A stretch of 64,000 nt of DNA from Colwellia maritima (GCF_022669015.1 NZ_JAKKSL010000001.1:1904059-1968058), one strand, 5' to 3'; shown: positions 44,689 to 54,336, counted from the first letter of the stretch. Numbers and translations are program-made. The notes: generated by a model from the letters alone, not told the origin.

Positions 44689-44736
44689 ATTTATTGATTG
44701 TATTATTGATTGTATTATTGATTGTATTATTCATTA
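44689..44736. repeat. Twelve-base tandem repeat
   Basis: TATTATTGATTG occurs about four times (last copy imperfect) between the SMR gene and the ACT gene, in the 5' leader of the latter. Confidence 0.85.
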
Positions 44737-44744
44737 TAAAAGTA

Positions 44745-45060
44745 TTAGTTAGATATTTTTAAACCAAGCACACCGGCAAATATTAAACAAAAATAAAATA
44801 ATTGTTGCATTGAAAGCGGTTGCTCAAAAAAATAATGGTTTATGATTGAAATTGATGACGCGCCTATTGCTAACCAAACCAGATATGCGTGGCTAATGGG
44901 AATGTTTTTTATTGCTATTGAAAACAACACTAGGCTTAGTGTCATAGATAAAACAGCCAATAAAACATAGGGGATATTTGTAAAAGAGTTAGATTTTTGA
45001 ATACCAACTAACCGGCCGACTTCTAAAATTCCGGCCGATAAATAAGATAAACCAACTCAT
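44745..45060 (-). CDS. SMR-family small multidrug/guanidinium exporter
   Basis: About 104 residues, four helices, the SMR length. MSWFILFI from the ATG at 45060 must be joined to AGILEVGRLVGIQKSNSFTN (Glu 13-type proton site) by removing one G in GGCCGG near 45036. The C-terminal part has ISHAYLVWLAIGASSISIIN and ends FAGVLGLKISN. The opening MSWxxLxIAGxLEV resembles the SugE/Gdx branch, but the substrate is not certain. Confidence 0.8.
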
Positions 45061-45197
45061 AGAAACACCCTATTAAATATAGGGGTCGTCCCCTGAAAAA
45101 ATAGAGCGGTGAGGTCGTCCTCACATCGATACTGACTTAATGCAAGTGAACTTTAGCAAATAAAACTGACAAAGTGAAATTACTATAGATGCATTTT

Positions 45198-45786
45198 TTA
45201 ATTGAAGGGGTAATGAACAAAAATATTGTCAATCATTGTTTCTAATTTACTTTTGTCATTACTTATTTTGGCAAAGGTTCGTAAACCTGCAATTTGAATT
45301 TGAACATGTATGGCAAGATCTTTACTATTTTTGTCTTTGTTGATTTCTCCCATGGCTTGACCTTGTTCAATTAGCTTTATAAATTCACTCGCTATTTCGT
45401 TCATGTAAGTTTTGGTTGTATCAATCAACGTTTGATTATCTTCAGTTAATTCGCCAATTGTTTTAGCTAACATACACATACCGTTAGGTGAATCCTTTGC
45501 GGTATCAACAACTTGAATTTTTATAAATGCCTTCAATACCTCTGTGGGCGATTTATATTTAACTTTTAATTTTTCAAGCAGTGTAAGTGTTATATCAGTA
45601 TAGTTTCTTAATGCTTCTTTAAATAATCCATCTTTGCTGCCAAATGCAGCATAAATGCTACCAGGACGCATATCTATTTCAGTTTGCAAATTACGCATTG
45701 ACGTTGCGTGAAACCCTTTTTTCCAATAAAGGTTAGTTGCTTTATCTATCACCTTTTGGCGATCAAATTTTCTTTGGTTTAGCCAT
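45198..45786 (-). CDS. TetR-family repressor
   Basis: About 195 residues from the ATG at 45786 (MAKPKK) after removing one A from a run near 45768; the clear frame begins at VIDKATNLYWKKGFHATSMR. The helix-turn-helix is NLQTEIDMRPGSIYAAFGSK DGLFKEAL. The C-terminal domain fits the AcrR/NemR-like group. It is divergent from the AhpD-like gene, with three TTGAACNNTCGTTCAA-type palindromes between them; it probably controls that set and itself. Confidence 0.88.
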
Positions 45787-45811
45787 GGTATTACCTATAA
45801 AAAAGCATTCT

Positions 45812-45827
45812 TTGAACAATCGTTCAA
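45812..45827. promoter_or_regulatory. TetR operator, proximal to the repressor gene
   Basis: TTGAACAATCGTTCAA is a near-perfect 16-base palindrome 26 bases from the repressor start codon, well placed for autorepression. Confidence 0.75.
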
Positions 45828-45940
45828 TTATAGAAGGTTCTTCTTTTAACGTAAAGATAAAAGGATAAAACATTTCAGTCAAAGATAAAAACTATATTGT
45901 CTATTGAAATCAATTAGGTATGTTTCTTTAGTGAAAATAT

Positions 45941-45979
45941 ATGAACGATCGCTCAAATATTTATTGAACGTTCGTTCAA
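45941..45979. promoter_or_regulatory. Pair of TetR operators before the AhpD-like gene
   Basis: ATGAACGATCGCTCAA (45941-45956) and TTGAACGTTCGTTCAA (45964-45979) are related palindromes spaced 23 bases centre to centre. The half-site TTGAACG is shared with 45812-45827. Confidence 0.75.
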
Positions 45980-46087
45980 GTTGATTTATAGTTCACTTCT
46001 ATATGTGAGGGAGGTTTCTATTAACCCTCTATTCTTATTCGTTAGACTTTGGCTAACGTTATATTTATTTAAATGATCGGAGAAGTA

Positions 46088-46636
46088 ATGAGCGAATTTA
46101 TAAAACACACAGTAGAAACAGCACCAGAAGCAAGTAAAGCAATGTTAGAAGGCGCAGTAAAACAAATGGGGAGTATTCCAGGTTTATACGCGGTTATGGC
46201 TGAATCACCAGAAACGTTCAAAGCATACCAACAACTACATCAGTTATTTACGGCAACTTCTTTTAATGCAGAGGAATTAACCGTTGTGTGGCAAACTATC
46301 AATGTTGAGCATGAGTGCCATTATTGTGTACCTGCGCATACGGGAATTGCACATTCAATGAAAGTTGATCCTGCTATTACTGAAGCACTACGCAATAAAC
46401 AGCCTATGCCGTCAGAAAAATTACAAGCGTTACACGACTTTACGTTGGCAGTAGTACGTACTCGCGGTAATGTTACCAAAGCACAAATAGACAATTTTAT
46501 TGCTGCCGGTTATGGCCACAAACAAATATTAGAAGTGATCCTTGGCTTATCGCAAAAAGTCATTAGTAACTATGTTAATCACGTTGCGCATACACCGGTT
46601 GATGCAATGTTTGAGCAATTTGCTTGGACTAAATAG
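46088..46636 (+). CDS. Carboxymuconolactone decarboxylase/AhpD-like protein
   Basis: 182 residues from MSEFIKHTV (46088, behind GGAGAAG). The AhpD core motif is NVEHECHYCVPAHTGIAHSM, with the CxxC and downstream His of a peroxidase/disulfide relay. First gene of the probable TetR-controlled set. It is likely to reduce peroxides or act on electrophiles. Intact. Confidence 0.88.
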   Translation: MSEFIKHTVETAPEASKAMLEGAVKQMGSIPGLYAVMAESPETFKAYQQLHQLFTATSFNAEELTVVWQTINVEHECHYCVPAHTGIAHSMKVDPAITEALRNKQPMPSEKLQALHDFTLAVVRTRGNVTKAQIDNFIAAGYGHKQILEVILGLSQKVISNYVNHVAHTPVDAMFEQFAWTK

Positions 46637-46692
46637 TTTATTGTCTTAATTTATTGTATTAGTTTTGCTAAATACGTATAGGAGTTATGAAT

Positions 46693-47552
46693 ATGAATAA
46701 TCAATATGAACCGCCTGAAATATGGACGCACGACGCCGAAAATGGTGGGAAGTGGGCGAGTATTAATCGTCCTGTCTCAGGGGCTACACATGAGAAAGTT
46801 TTACCAGTTGGCAAACATGCCCTTCAGCTTTATTCAATGGGCACGCCTAATGGGCAAAAAGTTACCATTATGTTGGAAGAATTATTAGCGTTAGGTAAAG
46901 AGGCTGAGTACGATGCTCATATGATAAAAATTGCGGAAGGGGATCAATTTTCTTCAGGTTTTGTTGCTATTAACCCTAATTCAAAAATTCCCGCATTGGT
47001 GGATCGCTCAGTTGATAACAACGCTGCCATCTTTGAGTCAGGTTCTATACTCGTCTATCTTGCTGAGAAATATGGTGTGCTGCTGCCAACAGACGGAATT
47101 AAACGTGTAGAGGTACTCAATTGGTTATTTTGGTTGCACGGCTCTGCGCCTTATTTAGGCGGTGGTTTTGGTCACTTCTATGCTTACGCACCAGAAAAAT
47201 TTGAGTATCCAATCAATCGTTTTACTATGGAAATCAAACGCCAATTAGATTTACTAAACAAGCAATTCGAAAAGAATGAGTTTATTCCGGAGATGAATTA
47301 AGTATTGCTGATATTGCAATATGGCCTTGGTATGGAAATCTTGTACTGGGTAACCTTTATGATGCAAAAGACTTCTTAAGTGTAAATGAGTATGCGCACG
47401 TGCAACGATGGGCAAATACAATGCTAGCGCGTCCTGCAGTTCAACGAGGTATGATTGTTAATCGAACTTGGGGTGAGGAATGGGAACAAGTTGAAAATCG
47501 TCATAGTGCTGAAGATATCGATAACGTTTTAGCGTTAAAACCTGAGCAGTAA
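46693..47552 (+). CDS. Glutathione S-transferase, YghU-like, frameshifted
   Basis: About 286 residues after correcting a one-base deletion near 47288. It has the Nu-class (YghU) opening YEPPEIWTHDAENGGKWASI NRP, the thioredoxin-like domain with LYSMGTPNGQKVTIMLEE (Thr-Pro-Asn active site), IFESGSILVYLAEKYG (glutathione-binding Glu-Ser), and the helical domain with LSIADIAIWPWYGNLVLG in the second frame. Nu-class enzymes have disulfide reductase activity with glutathione. Start ATG at 46693 gives better spacing to AGGAG than 46687. Confidence 0.88.
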
Positions 47553-47571
47553 GCGATATATTGTGCACAAT

Positions 47572-47591
47572 AGTTAACCTGAGCTGAGGTT
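47572..47591. repeat. Dispersed palindrome
   Basis: TTAACCTGAGCTGAGGTTAC, of the same family as 101-120 and 27226-27245, between the GST gene and the DsbA-like gene. Confidence 0.55.
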
Positions 47592-47614
47592 ACTTAAGTT
47601 TTAAAGGATTCAAT

Positions 47615-48268
47615 ATGAGTGAAAAAATTAAATTAGACATCATTTCAGATGTTGTTTGCCCTTGGTGTATTGTGGGTTATACGCATTTAGCTGCGGCTAT
47701 TGCCGAGTTAGGCTTGCAAGATAAAGTAGAAATTGAATGGCAACCTTTTGAACTTAACCCTGATATGCCTGCTGAAGGTGAAGAGTTACGCGCACATGTG
47801 GCCAGAAAATATGGTTCATCGAAAGCAGATAGTGATCGTGCAAGAGAAACGATTACACAAGCGGGTGCCGAATATGGTTTTAACTTTAACTATTTTGATG
47901 GTATGAAAATAGTCAATACGTTTGATGCGCATTTGTTACTTGATTATGCACATCAAATAGGTAAGCAAACTGAACTTAAAATGCGCTTGTTTTCTGCCTT
48001 TTTCACAGAGCACAAAGATGTATCTGATCGAAAAGTACTGATTAAAGAAGCTGAAACTGTTGGCATCAACGAAGCACAGTCACAAGCAGTATTTGCAGAT
48101 GAAGCTCTCAAAAGTAGAGTGAAAACATCAATTTCACAATGGCAACAAATGGGGGTAACGGGTGTACCTACCGTAGTATTTAACCGAAAAAGTGCGCTTA
48201 CTGGTGCTCAACCCCAAGAAACATTCAAGCAAGTGCTGCAGGAATTATCAGCGTCGTTAACTGTTTAG
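47615..48268 (+). CDS. DsbA-family oxidoreductase (FrnE-like)
   Basis: 217 residues without a signal peptide, so cytoplasmic. The active site is VVCPWCIVGYTHL (CPWC) near residue 15, followed by the helical insert and the cis-Pro loop GVTGVPTVVFNRK. FrnE-like proteins are disulfide isomerases or 2-hydroxychromene-2-carboxylate isomerase relatives. It sits third in the redox gene set. Intact. Confidence 0.9.
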   Translation: MSEKIKLDIISDVVCPWCIVGYTHLAAAIAELGLQDKVEIEWQPFELNPDMPAEGEELRAHVARKYGSSKADSDRARETITQAGAEYGFNFNYFDGMKIVNTFDAHLLLDYAHQIGKQTELKMRLFSAFFTEHKDVSDRKVLIKEAETVGINEAQSQAVFADEALKSRVKTSISQWQQMGVTGVPTVVFNRKSALTGAQPQETFKQVLQELSASLTV

Positions 48269-48338
48269 CGCAAGTTTGGTCAAGATTTTACACTCTATAG
48301 GTTGTAATATTTGCAGAGGCTAATAAAGAGGTAGTGAA

Positions 48339-49205
48339 ATGACAAAATATCAAGACAGGTTTGTTGATGTGGTTAACTATATAGAAGCAAATCTTGATAC
48401 CAACCTTGATATTGATAAACTTTGCCAACGTGTGTATTTATCAAAATATCATTTTCACAGGCAATGTTCTGCTTTCTTTGGTATGTCTGTTATGTCGCTT
48501 GCAAAACTACTTCGGTTGAAAAGAGCAGCATACCAATTAGCCTATCGTGATGATAAAAAGGTGTTGGAAATAGCATTAACCAATGGTTATGAAAGCCATG
48601 AAGCGTTTTCTCGAGCATTTAAAAAACGGTTTAATCAAAGCCCGTCTAGTTTTAGGCTGTCACCTAATTGGGCTTCATGGGATGCGACATATGAACCTAT
48701 TATAATTTTAAGGAGTAAAATCATGAATAATAGTGGTAATTTTACGGTTGATCTTGTTGATTTCCCCGAAACGTTAATAGGAGCAATAGAACATAGAGGC
48801 CCGCCGAATATGCTTGGAAATACAATCCAAAAATTTATTCAATGGCGAAAAGAAAACAAGCTACCACCAACTAAAAGTAAAACATTTAATTTAGTTTACG
48901 ATGATCCGAACCTTGTTGATGCAAAAGATTATCGATTTGATATTGCATGTTCCATCCCACACTTACTTGAAGGAAACACGGCAGGAATCGTAAATAAAAC
49001 AATTCCTGCAGGTAAATGCGCGTTAATTCGTCATGTGGGTAGCGATGACACTATCGGTTTAGCGGTGAATTACCTTTATTTAACCTGGTTGAATGCTTCA
49101 AATTATACACTGCGAGATTTTCCTATTTTTTTCGAAAGGGTGACATTTTATCCTGATGTGGCTGAAAACGAGATGATTACTGACATATATTTGCCAATTA
49201 AGTAG
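48339..49205 (+). CDS. AraC-family regulator with GyrI-like effector domain
   Basis: 288 residues in the order typical of Rob/SoxS-like plus GyrI proteins: an AraC DNA-binding domain (DKLCQRVYLSKYHFHRQCSA, IALTNGYESHEAFSRAFKKR) at 1-105 and a GyrI-like ligand-binding domain after 130 (LVDFPETLIGAIEHRGPPNM, AGKCALIRHVGSDDTIGLAV). It probably responds to small hydrophobic compounds. Intact. Confidence 0.9.
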   Translation: MTKYQDRFVDVVNYIEANLDTNLDIDKLCQRVYLSKYHFHRQCSAFFGMSVMSLAKLLRLKRAAYQLAYRDDKKVLEIALTNGYESHEAFSRAFKKRFNQSPSSFRLSPNWASWDATYEPIIILRSKIMNNSGNFTVDLVDFPETLIGAIEHRGPPNMLGNTIQKFIQWRKENKLPPTKSKTFNLVYDDPNLVDAKDYRFDIACSIPHLLEGNTAGIVNKTIPAGKCALIRHVGSDDTIGLAVNYLYLTWLNASNYTLRDFPIFFERVTFYPDVAENEMITDIYLPIK

Positions 49206-49339
49206 GGCTCATTGCATGAATTTGTGATCTTCTATGGGTAACGGATCTCATAGAAACATGTTAAAATTATACATGCTAGCCTCCACATTAGTTGAGTAAT
49301 ATTGCATTCGTTGAGTAATATATTAATGATGGCTCTAAT

Positions 49340-49455
49340 TTTAACGTGAACCCACCGTTTCGGAGGATAGCCTGGTGGGGAGTCATTGTCACAAGTTACG
49401 GCTATCTGACTCTGCAAACTACTTAGCTCCTCAAACTCGTGGAGGTAATTCTACA
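49340..49455 (+). promoter_or_regulatory. Structured leader of the ferric-reductase-like gene
   Basis: CCCACC (from 49350) can pair with GGTGGG (near 49373), and CCTC (near 49429) with GAGG of the ribosome site at 49440-49445. The second hairpin would hide the Shine-Dalgarno sequence. I recognise no known riboswitch class. Confidence 0.35.
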
Positions 49456-50789
49456 GTGAAGTATATTAAATGGACCTTTGGGTCACTATTTTTGCTACTC
49501 AGTGCAGCGTGGCTGTTAGCAGACACCTTTTTTCCTGATCCTTTCACCTATTTTTCATTCCGTTCTGTTTTCGTTCAATACACGGGCGTAATCGGAATAG
49601 GTATGATGAGTGCGGCAATGCTGTTATCAACTCGGCCTAATTGGATGGAACGTCCGTTAAACGGGTTAGACAAAATGTATCGTTTGCACAAATGGTCGGG
49701 CATTACTGGTCTAATTTTCTCTATTTCACATTGGTGGTTCGCCAAGGGTACTAAATGGATGGTTGGTGGGGTTGGTTGAACCGTCCTGAGCGCAAAGGAC
49801 ATTCTGGTGGGGGTTTTACTCAAATGGAACAATGGCTACGTAGCCGGCGTGGGCTTGCTGAATCCCTCGGTGAATGGGCATTTTATGCGGCCGTAATATT
49901 AATTGTTTTGGCGCTAATCAAGTTATTTCCTTATCACTTATTCAAGAAAACCCATAAGTGGCTAGCGTTGGCTTATCTGGTTCTGGTTTATCATACATTG
50001 GTGTTGCTCAACACTGAATATTGGATACAGCCTATTGGTTGGATCATGGCTGTTTTGTTATTGAGCGGCACAGTATCGGCATTTTGGGTGCTAACTGGGC
50101 GGGTTGGACGTCAACGCAAAGTGCAAGGTGTAATCAAGTCGCTTAATGCTTTTCCCGGGGTACGGGTTATTGAAGGTAGTATCCACCTTGAACAAGGTTG
50201 GGAGGGACACTTACCAGGTCAATTTGCTTTTGTGACGTCAAAAAATACTGAAGGCGCACATCCGTACACTATTGCTTCGGCGTGGAACCCAAACGATCCG
50301 AGTTTGACCTTTATTATCAAACAACTTGGAGATTGGACTGGTCAACTAGAACAATGGTTGTCAGTGGACATGCCAGTAACCGTAGAAGGGCCCTATGGTT
50401 GTTTTGATTTTAATGATACCTTGCCACGACAAATATGGGTAGGCGCAGGTATAGGGATTACGCCCTTTATTGCTAAAATGAAGCATCTAGCGCAATGTCC
50501 GGGTCAGCAAGAGATTGATTTGTTTCACGTGACCACCGACTATGATCAAGCGGCTATTAATAAACTTACTGCAGACGCCTTGGCGGCAAACGTAAGGCTG
50601 CATATAACGGTAACGCCAAAGGATGGGCGTTTGACACCTGAAAAAATTCGAGCAATCGTACCCGAGTGGCATACCGCAAGCTTATGGTTTTGTGGTCCCA
50701 CTGGACTTGGTGATACTTTACGAACAGACTTTTTAACCAATGGTTTGACATCTAATCACTATCATCAAGAGCTGTTTGCGATGCGATAA
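49456..50789 (+). CDS. Ferric reductase-like membrane flavoprotein, frameshifted
   Basis: About 444 residues from a GTG behind GGAGG. The N-terminal half has membrane helices (FGSLFLLLSAAWLLADTFFP, LAYLVLVYHTLVLLNTEYWI) with haem-type His (LHKWSGITGLIFSISHWWF, HKWLALAYLVLVYH). The C-terminal half is a ferredoxin-reductase module: PGQFAFVTSKN and PYTIASAWN (FAD), VEGPYGCF, then WVGAGIGITPFIAKM (NAD) and FCGPTGLGDTL. A one-base deletion near 49760 splits it. It may reduce iron or quinones at the membrane. Confidence 0.85.
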
Positions 50790-50792
50790 TTC

Positions 50793-51370
50793 TCAATAGT
50801 TAATAATATTTAAATACGTTAATTGTGTTAAATATTGTAATACTGTGAAATCTAATGGCTTACTATATGACTTAGAAACAGAATACATATTGAGCTTAGT
50901 AAGTTGTGTTAGGTTTTGTAGTGCATCAATATTGGTTAGCCTATTAGAGCTTATATTGAGTTCAGTTAAAGAAGATAATTGTGTTAATGGGGCTATATTA
51001 ATGAGATGGCCACTTAAGTTCAAAACTGCTAGATTTGTTAGATTTTCTAGTGCACAAATATCACATAGGTAATACATACAATCTAAAGGAAAGCGCCACA
51101 ACAGTTCAGGGGTTGCATTTAATGAATGAGACACTAATTGCTGCATTTCATCAAGGGCTGCAATACTTATAATTTTGTTTTGTTTAAGCTTAAATTAGTA
51201 AGTTTAGTGAATTGTTCAATACCCGCGATAGACTCTATATTTTGTTCATCACAATTTAAGTTTGTAACATCTTCAATATTTTCTACATTAGTTGAACTAA
51301 CACAGCTTCTTAAATTGCTATCTTCAATGAACACCATCAACTTAAATACACTATGGATATTGGTATTCAC
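50793..51370 (-). CDS. Leucine-rich-repeat protein, frameshifted
   Basis: About 192 residues after correcting a one-base deletion near 51170 (A-run). It shows 21-22-residue internalin-type repeats: TNLAVLNLSGHLINIAPLTQ, SSLTELNISSNRLTNIDALQ, TQLTKLNMYS. There is no signal peptide at the GTG start, so the N-terminus may be lost or the protein cytoplasmic. It is convergent with the ferric-reductase-like gene, 3 bases from its stop. Function unknown. Confidence 0.7.
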
Positions 51371-51726
51371 TTTACTGAGTTAAATCTAAACTCTATGGAC
51401 TAGAGCAGGGTATTAAAGAAATGTCGATAGAAGGTAATCTCAACATCCGACAGTCACACGCTAAGCCCTAGAACCTAGAGCCTAGTTTCTTCGCCTAGAG
51501 CCTAGCTCTAATGTAGGGCGGACATCAGTCCGACAAAGGCACTAGGAAAACAAAGGTACTAGGCGCCTGTCAAAAGCGTCTTTAGTCTTTTCATTTCAAA
51601 ATGAAAAAATCCGATGAAGATACTTCATCGGATTTTAATGCTATTTACTAAGTTACTCTTGCAAATGACAAAACCATACAAACAGCGCTAACAATTTTTT
51701 GGCTTGTCCTTACTGTTCAAATAAAC
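51371..51726. other. Intergenic region with a terminator
   Basis: About 355 bases. A perfect hairpin lies at 51605-51635; the tract 51470-51560 has short repeats of CCTAGAGCCTAG. No gene is seen. Confidence 0.55.
51605..51635. terminator. Bidirectional terminator
   Basis: AAAATCCGATGAAG and CTTCATCGGATTTT form a 13-14-bp perfect stem with A and T runs on both sides, about 90 bases beyond the stop of the beta-propeller gene on the minus strand. Confidence 0.85.
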
Positions 51727-53883
51727 TTATGCTTTTCTATTACTTGTTATATTGCGGCGAATAGCCATGAACATAAGTAAAAATATACCAATAAAGCTTA
51801 AAGAGCTACCATCAGAAGAATCTACAATCTCAACCGTACCTACTTCTTGGGCTGCGCCTGGACCAACATTAAATGTTACCAGAACAGGTTGGCTATTATA
51901 GGCTCCATTTTTAACGACTAACTCAATGACTATTTCAACGATATCAGTAACAAATGGTGCAATAAAGGTTAATTCATTTTGCTCACTATCAAGCATGGTT
52001 AATCTAGGTCCTTTCACCTGACGCCAACTAAAAGTAAGGGTTTCACCATTAAGGTCGTAAGATGCCGAACCATCAATCATGCTCCATTGACCTTGCTGAA
52101 CATAATTCCACAGCGCTTGTGCCTGAGCTATAGGTGGTTGGCTATTGTTAGTAATTAAGCCACCATTCTCGCTAAGTTTAACCACAAAAGCATCACGCCC
52201 ATTTATGCCATTACCTTCTTGTGTGGTTTTATTTAAAACCTCTACTGAAGGGTCTAAATCAATTGTATTTTTAAACTGACCCGCAAAGTAAACATTGTTG
52301 GAGCTATCTTGAGCAAATGAATCACCGGTATCATAAGCTGTACCTCCAAAATTTCTGGCCCAAATAAAACTACCATCGGTAGGGTTTAATTGTAACAACA
52401 ACGCATCTTGGTCGCCGTTTGATGCAGGAATATTATTCGCCCAAACTGCAATGTTAGCTGCAGTCCCTGAACCGACTTGTACTGCACCATTATAATCACC
52501 TGAAATATATAATTTATTGTTACCAAAGTGGATCGCATCGATACCTTCGTCGGTATCTTCAGCTGTATTTGCATTTCCTAATGTTCCATGCCACTTGTAA
52601 ACACCATTTGTATCTAACTTAACAAAGAATAAATCGTCATTGCTACCTTGACTTTGGCTTGTATTAGTCGTGTTTGGATCTGGATTAAAATCAATATTAG
52701 AGTCGAAACTACCTGCAACAAAAACTGAGCCATCACCCAAGTTCACAGCAATTGAACTAATAGAGCTTTCTGATTCATCATCAATAGCATCAGCTAAAAA
52801 TGCTTTACTCCAGATAATATTGCCGTTTGTTGCATCTAATTTCTGTACAAAAGAAAAATCATCGCCTGAATCAGTACCACTACCATCCGCAGCACCAGTA
52901 GACGTAAATTCTAAAGTATTCACACTTCCGTTCATATTTACGCCACCATCATCTGATGACAACGTACCACCTATGTACAACACATTATTAGCACTATCCA
53001 CTACGATTTGGTTAACTTCATCACCATTGTTTTCACCACCCAGGGTTTTAACCCAAACAAAGTCGCCATTTCCTGTTAGTTTCATTACAAAAGCATCGCT
53101 ACCAGGGGGATCTTCAGGATCATTTAAGCCATTTTGAGCTGAGCTAATAACCGTTTCATTGGCACTAGGATCAAAATCTATTACGTTAGCAAACTCGCCG
53201 CCAACATAGACATTTTGATTCTTATCTATCGCTATTGTCTGTCCTTTTGAGTCACTGTTTGGGGCATTGCCGTCTAATACCTTAAACCAAAGCAAAGCGC
53301 CAGTTTGAGAAAGCTTCATAATATATGCTTTTGTCCAATTATCAGCAGTACTATAATCTCCAAGTGGTGTAACCACACCCATAGTAGAGATTCGATTGAC
53401 TGTCATATCACTATTATGCGTACTTCTAAAACTTCCCGTGACGTAAGTATTTCCAGTGTCATCAGCTGTTATAGCACTAACTTTATCAGTACCCGCACCT
53501 TGTAATGCAACTACCCACTGTAATTGGGTGTTAGCATTGTATGCAGCGATAAATCCATCGTCAGTGTAGGCACTGTTTGTATCATTAAGCGCACTGGTTA
53601 CTAGGCTAGTAGCGACGTTAAAGTTAGCTGAAAAATTTATATTGTCGCCAATAAAATCACCACCTACATATAAAAATCCATTACCACCTATAGCCATACA
53701 TTCTGGATTATCAGAATTACTATCTATATCAACGCCAATATTTGGGTTTTTATCATTAACTCCACCAAATACAAATGGATAACTTGCATTCGCAGAAAAA
53801 ACTGTCGATAACAAAAGTAATAAAAAACTAATTTTTAAAAACTTAGTTAACAGTAAATTTCCGCCCAGAAAGTGTCTTCTCAT
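51727..53883 (-). CDS. Beta-propeller (SBBP) exoprotein with GlyGly-CTERM-like tail
   Basis: 718 residues. Signal peptide ending in LLLSTVFSANA. Seven or so SBBP-type blades, each of the form 'A.D..GN.YV.G.F...IDFDPS' (NVYVGGEFANVIDFDPSANE, VFVAGSFDSNIDFNPDPN, NVYFAGQFKNTIDLDPS). A PKD/REJ-like domain (DGSASYDLNGETLTFSWRQV) precedes the C-terminal SSDGSSLSFIGIFLLMFMAI and RRN, a Gly/Ser-hydrophobic-Arg tail like GlyGly-CTERM. It is probably exported by type II secretion and anchored or released by rhombosortase. The start GTG/ATG near 53883 is plausible. Intact. Confidence 0.82.
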   Translation of the reverse strand: MRRHFLGGNLLLTKFLKISFLLLLLSTVFSANASYPFVFGGVNDKNPNIGVDIDSNSDNPECMAIGGNGFLYVGGDFIGDNINFSANFNVATSLVTSALNDTNSAYTDDGFIAAYNANTQLQWVVALQGAGTDKVSAITADDTGNTYVTGSFRSTHNSDMTVNRISTMGVVTPLGDYSTADNWTKAYIMKLSQTGALLWFKVLDGNAPNSDSKGQTIAIDKNQNVYVGGEFANVIDFDPSANETVISSAQNGLNDPEDPPGSDAFVMKLTGNGDFVWVKTLGGENNGDEVNQIVVDSANNVLYIGGTLSSDDGGVNMNGSVNTLEFTSTGAADGSGTDSGDDFSFVQKLDATNGNIIWSKAFLADAIDDESESSISSIAVNLGDGSVFVAGSFDSNIDFNPDPNTTNTSQSQGSNDDLFFVKLDTNGVYKWHGTLGNANTAEDTDEGIDAIHFGNNKLYISGDYNGAVQVGSGTAANIAVWANNIPASNGDQDALLLQLNPTDGSFIWARNFGGTAYDTGDSFAQDSSNNVYFAGQFKNTIDLDPSVEVLNKTTQEGNGINGRDAFVVKLSENGGLITNNSQPPIAQAQALWNYVQQGQWSMIDGSASYDLNGETLTFSWRQVKGPRLTMLDSEQNELTFIAPFVTDIVEIVIELVVKNGAYNSQPVLVTFNVGPGAAQEVGTVEIVDSSDGSSLSFIGIFLLMFMAIRRNITSNRKA

Positions 53884-54014
53884 ACGCTTTTCCCTTTAAG
53901 TAGTTCAAATTTTTTATAAAGAATAATAGTAGCTGTGAATTAAGTATTATGCAACGGGGCGTAGTTCGCTAATTACCTTATCTATAATCACTTGATCTAA
54001 ACAAGTTGGTGCTT

Positions 54015-54041
54015 GACCACGTCATCAATTAGACTACGTCA
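54015..54041. repeat. IS3-family end remnants
   Basis: GACCACGTCA (54015-54024) and TCAATTAGACTACGTCA (54025-54041) both match the end of the IS3 elements in this window (TCAATTAGACCACGTCA at 4292-4308). Two ends lie back to back without any transposase. Confidence 0.7.
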
Positions 54042-54122
54042 GAACGTTGCTATGGTGTAAATATAACTCATTGGGCTGAGTTACCCGAAGATCCGAAGCC
54101 ATGGTCAAGGTTATTAAATTCC

Positions 54123-54184
54123 AATGGGTCATATTTGGGGCAGATTTTTATTAGGTAGGTTCAACTATGTTAAAGTTAAGTTAT
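54123..54184. repeat. Dispersed repeat R1, copy 2
   Basis: Matches 7386-7447 over about 62 bases in the same orientation. Confidence 0.75.
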
Positions 54185-54282
54185 TAATTGCATGACAACT
54201 TAAGTGCTGAGGTGTGATGATATAAAAATGTTAATAATTGTTAAATACAGCTTTGAGCTACTATTTATCTAATTTCAGGCAT

Positions 54283-54336
54283 AAAAAAAGACGCTAGGAC
54301 GCGTCTTAATCTTCACAATTGGTGGAGCGGGGGGAA
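54283..54336 (-). other. ssrA 3'-end mimic with terminator
   Basis: ATTGGTGGAGCGGGGGGAA (54318-54336) matches the ssrA end ATTGGTGGAGCGGCGGGAA in 18 of 19 bases, and a hairpin AAGACGC...GCGTCTT with an A-run lies just to its left, exactly as the ssrA terminator does. No tmRNA or tRNA can be folded. It is likely to be an att scar or the relic of a tRNA gene. Confidence 0.6.
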
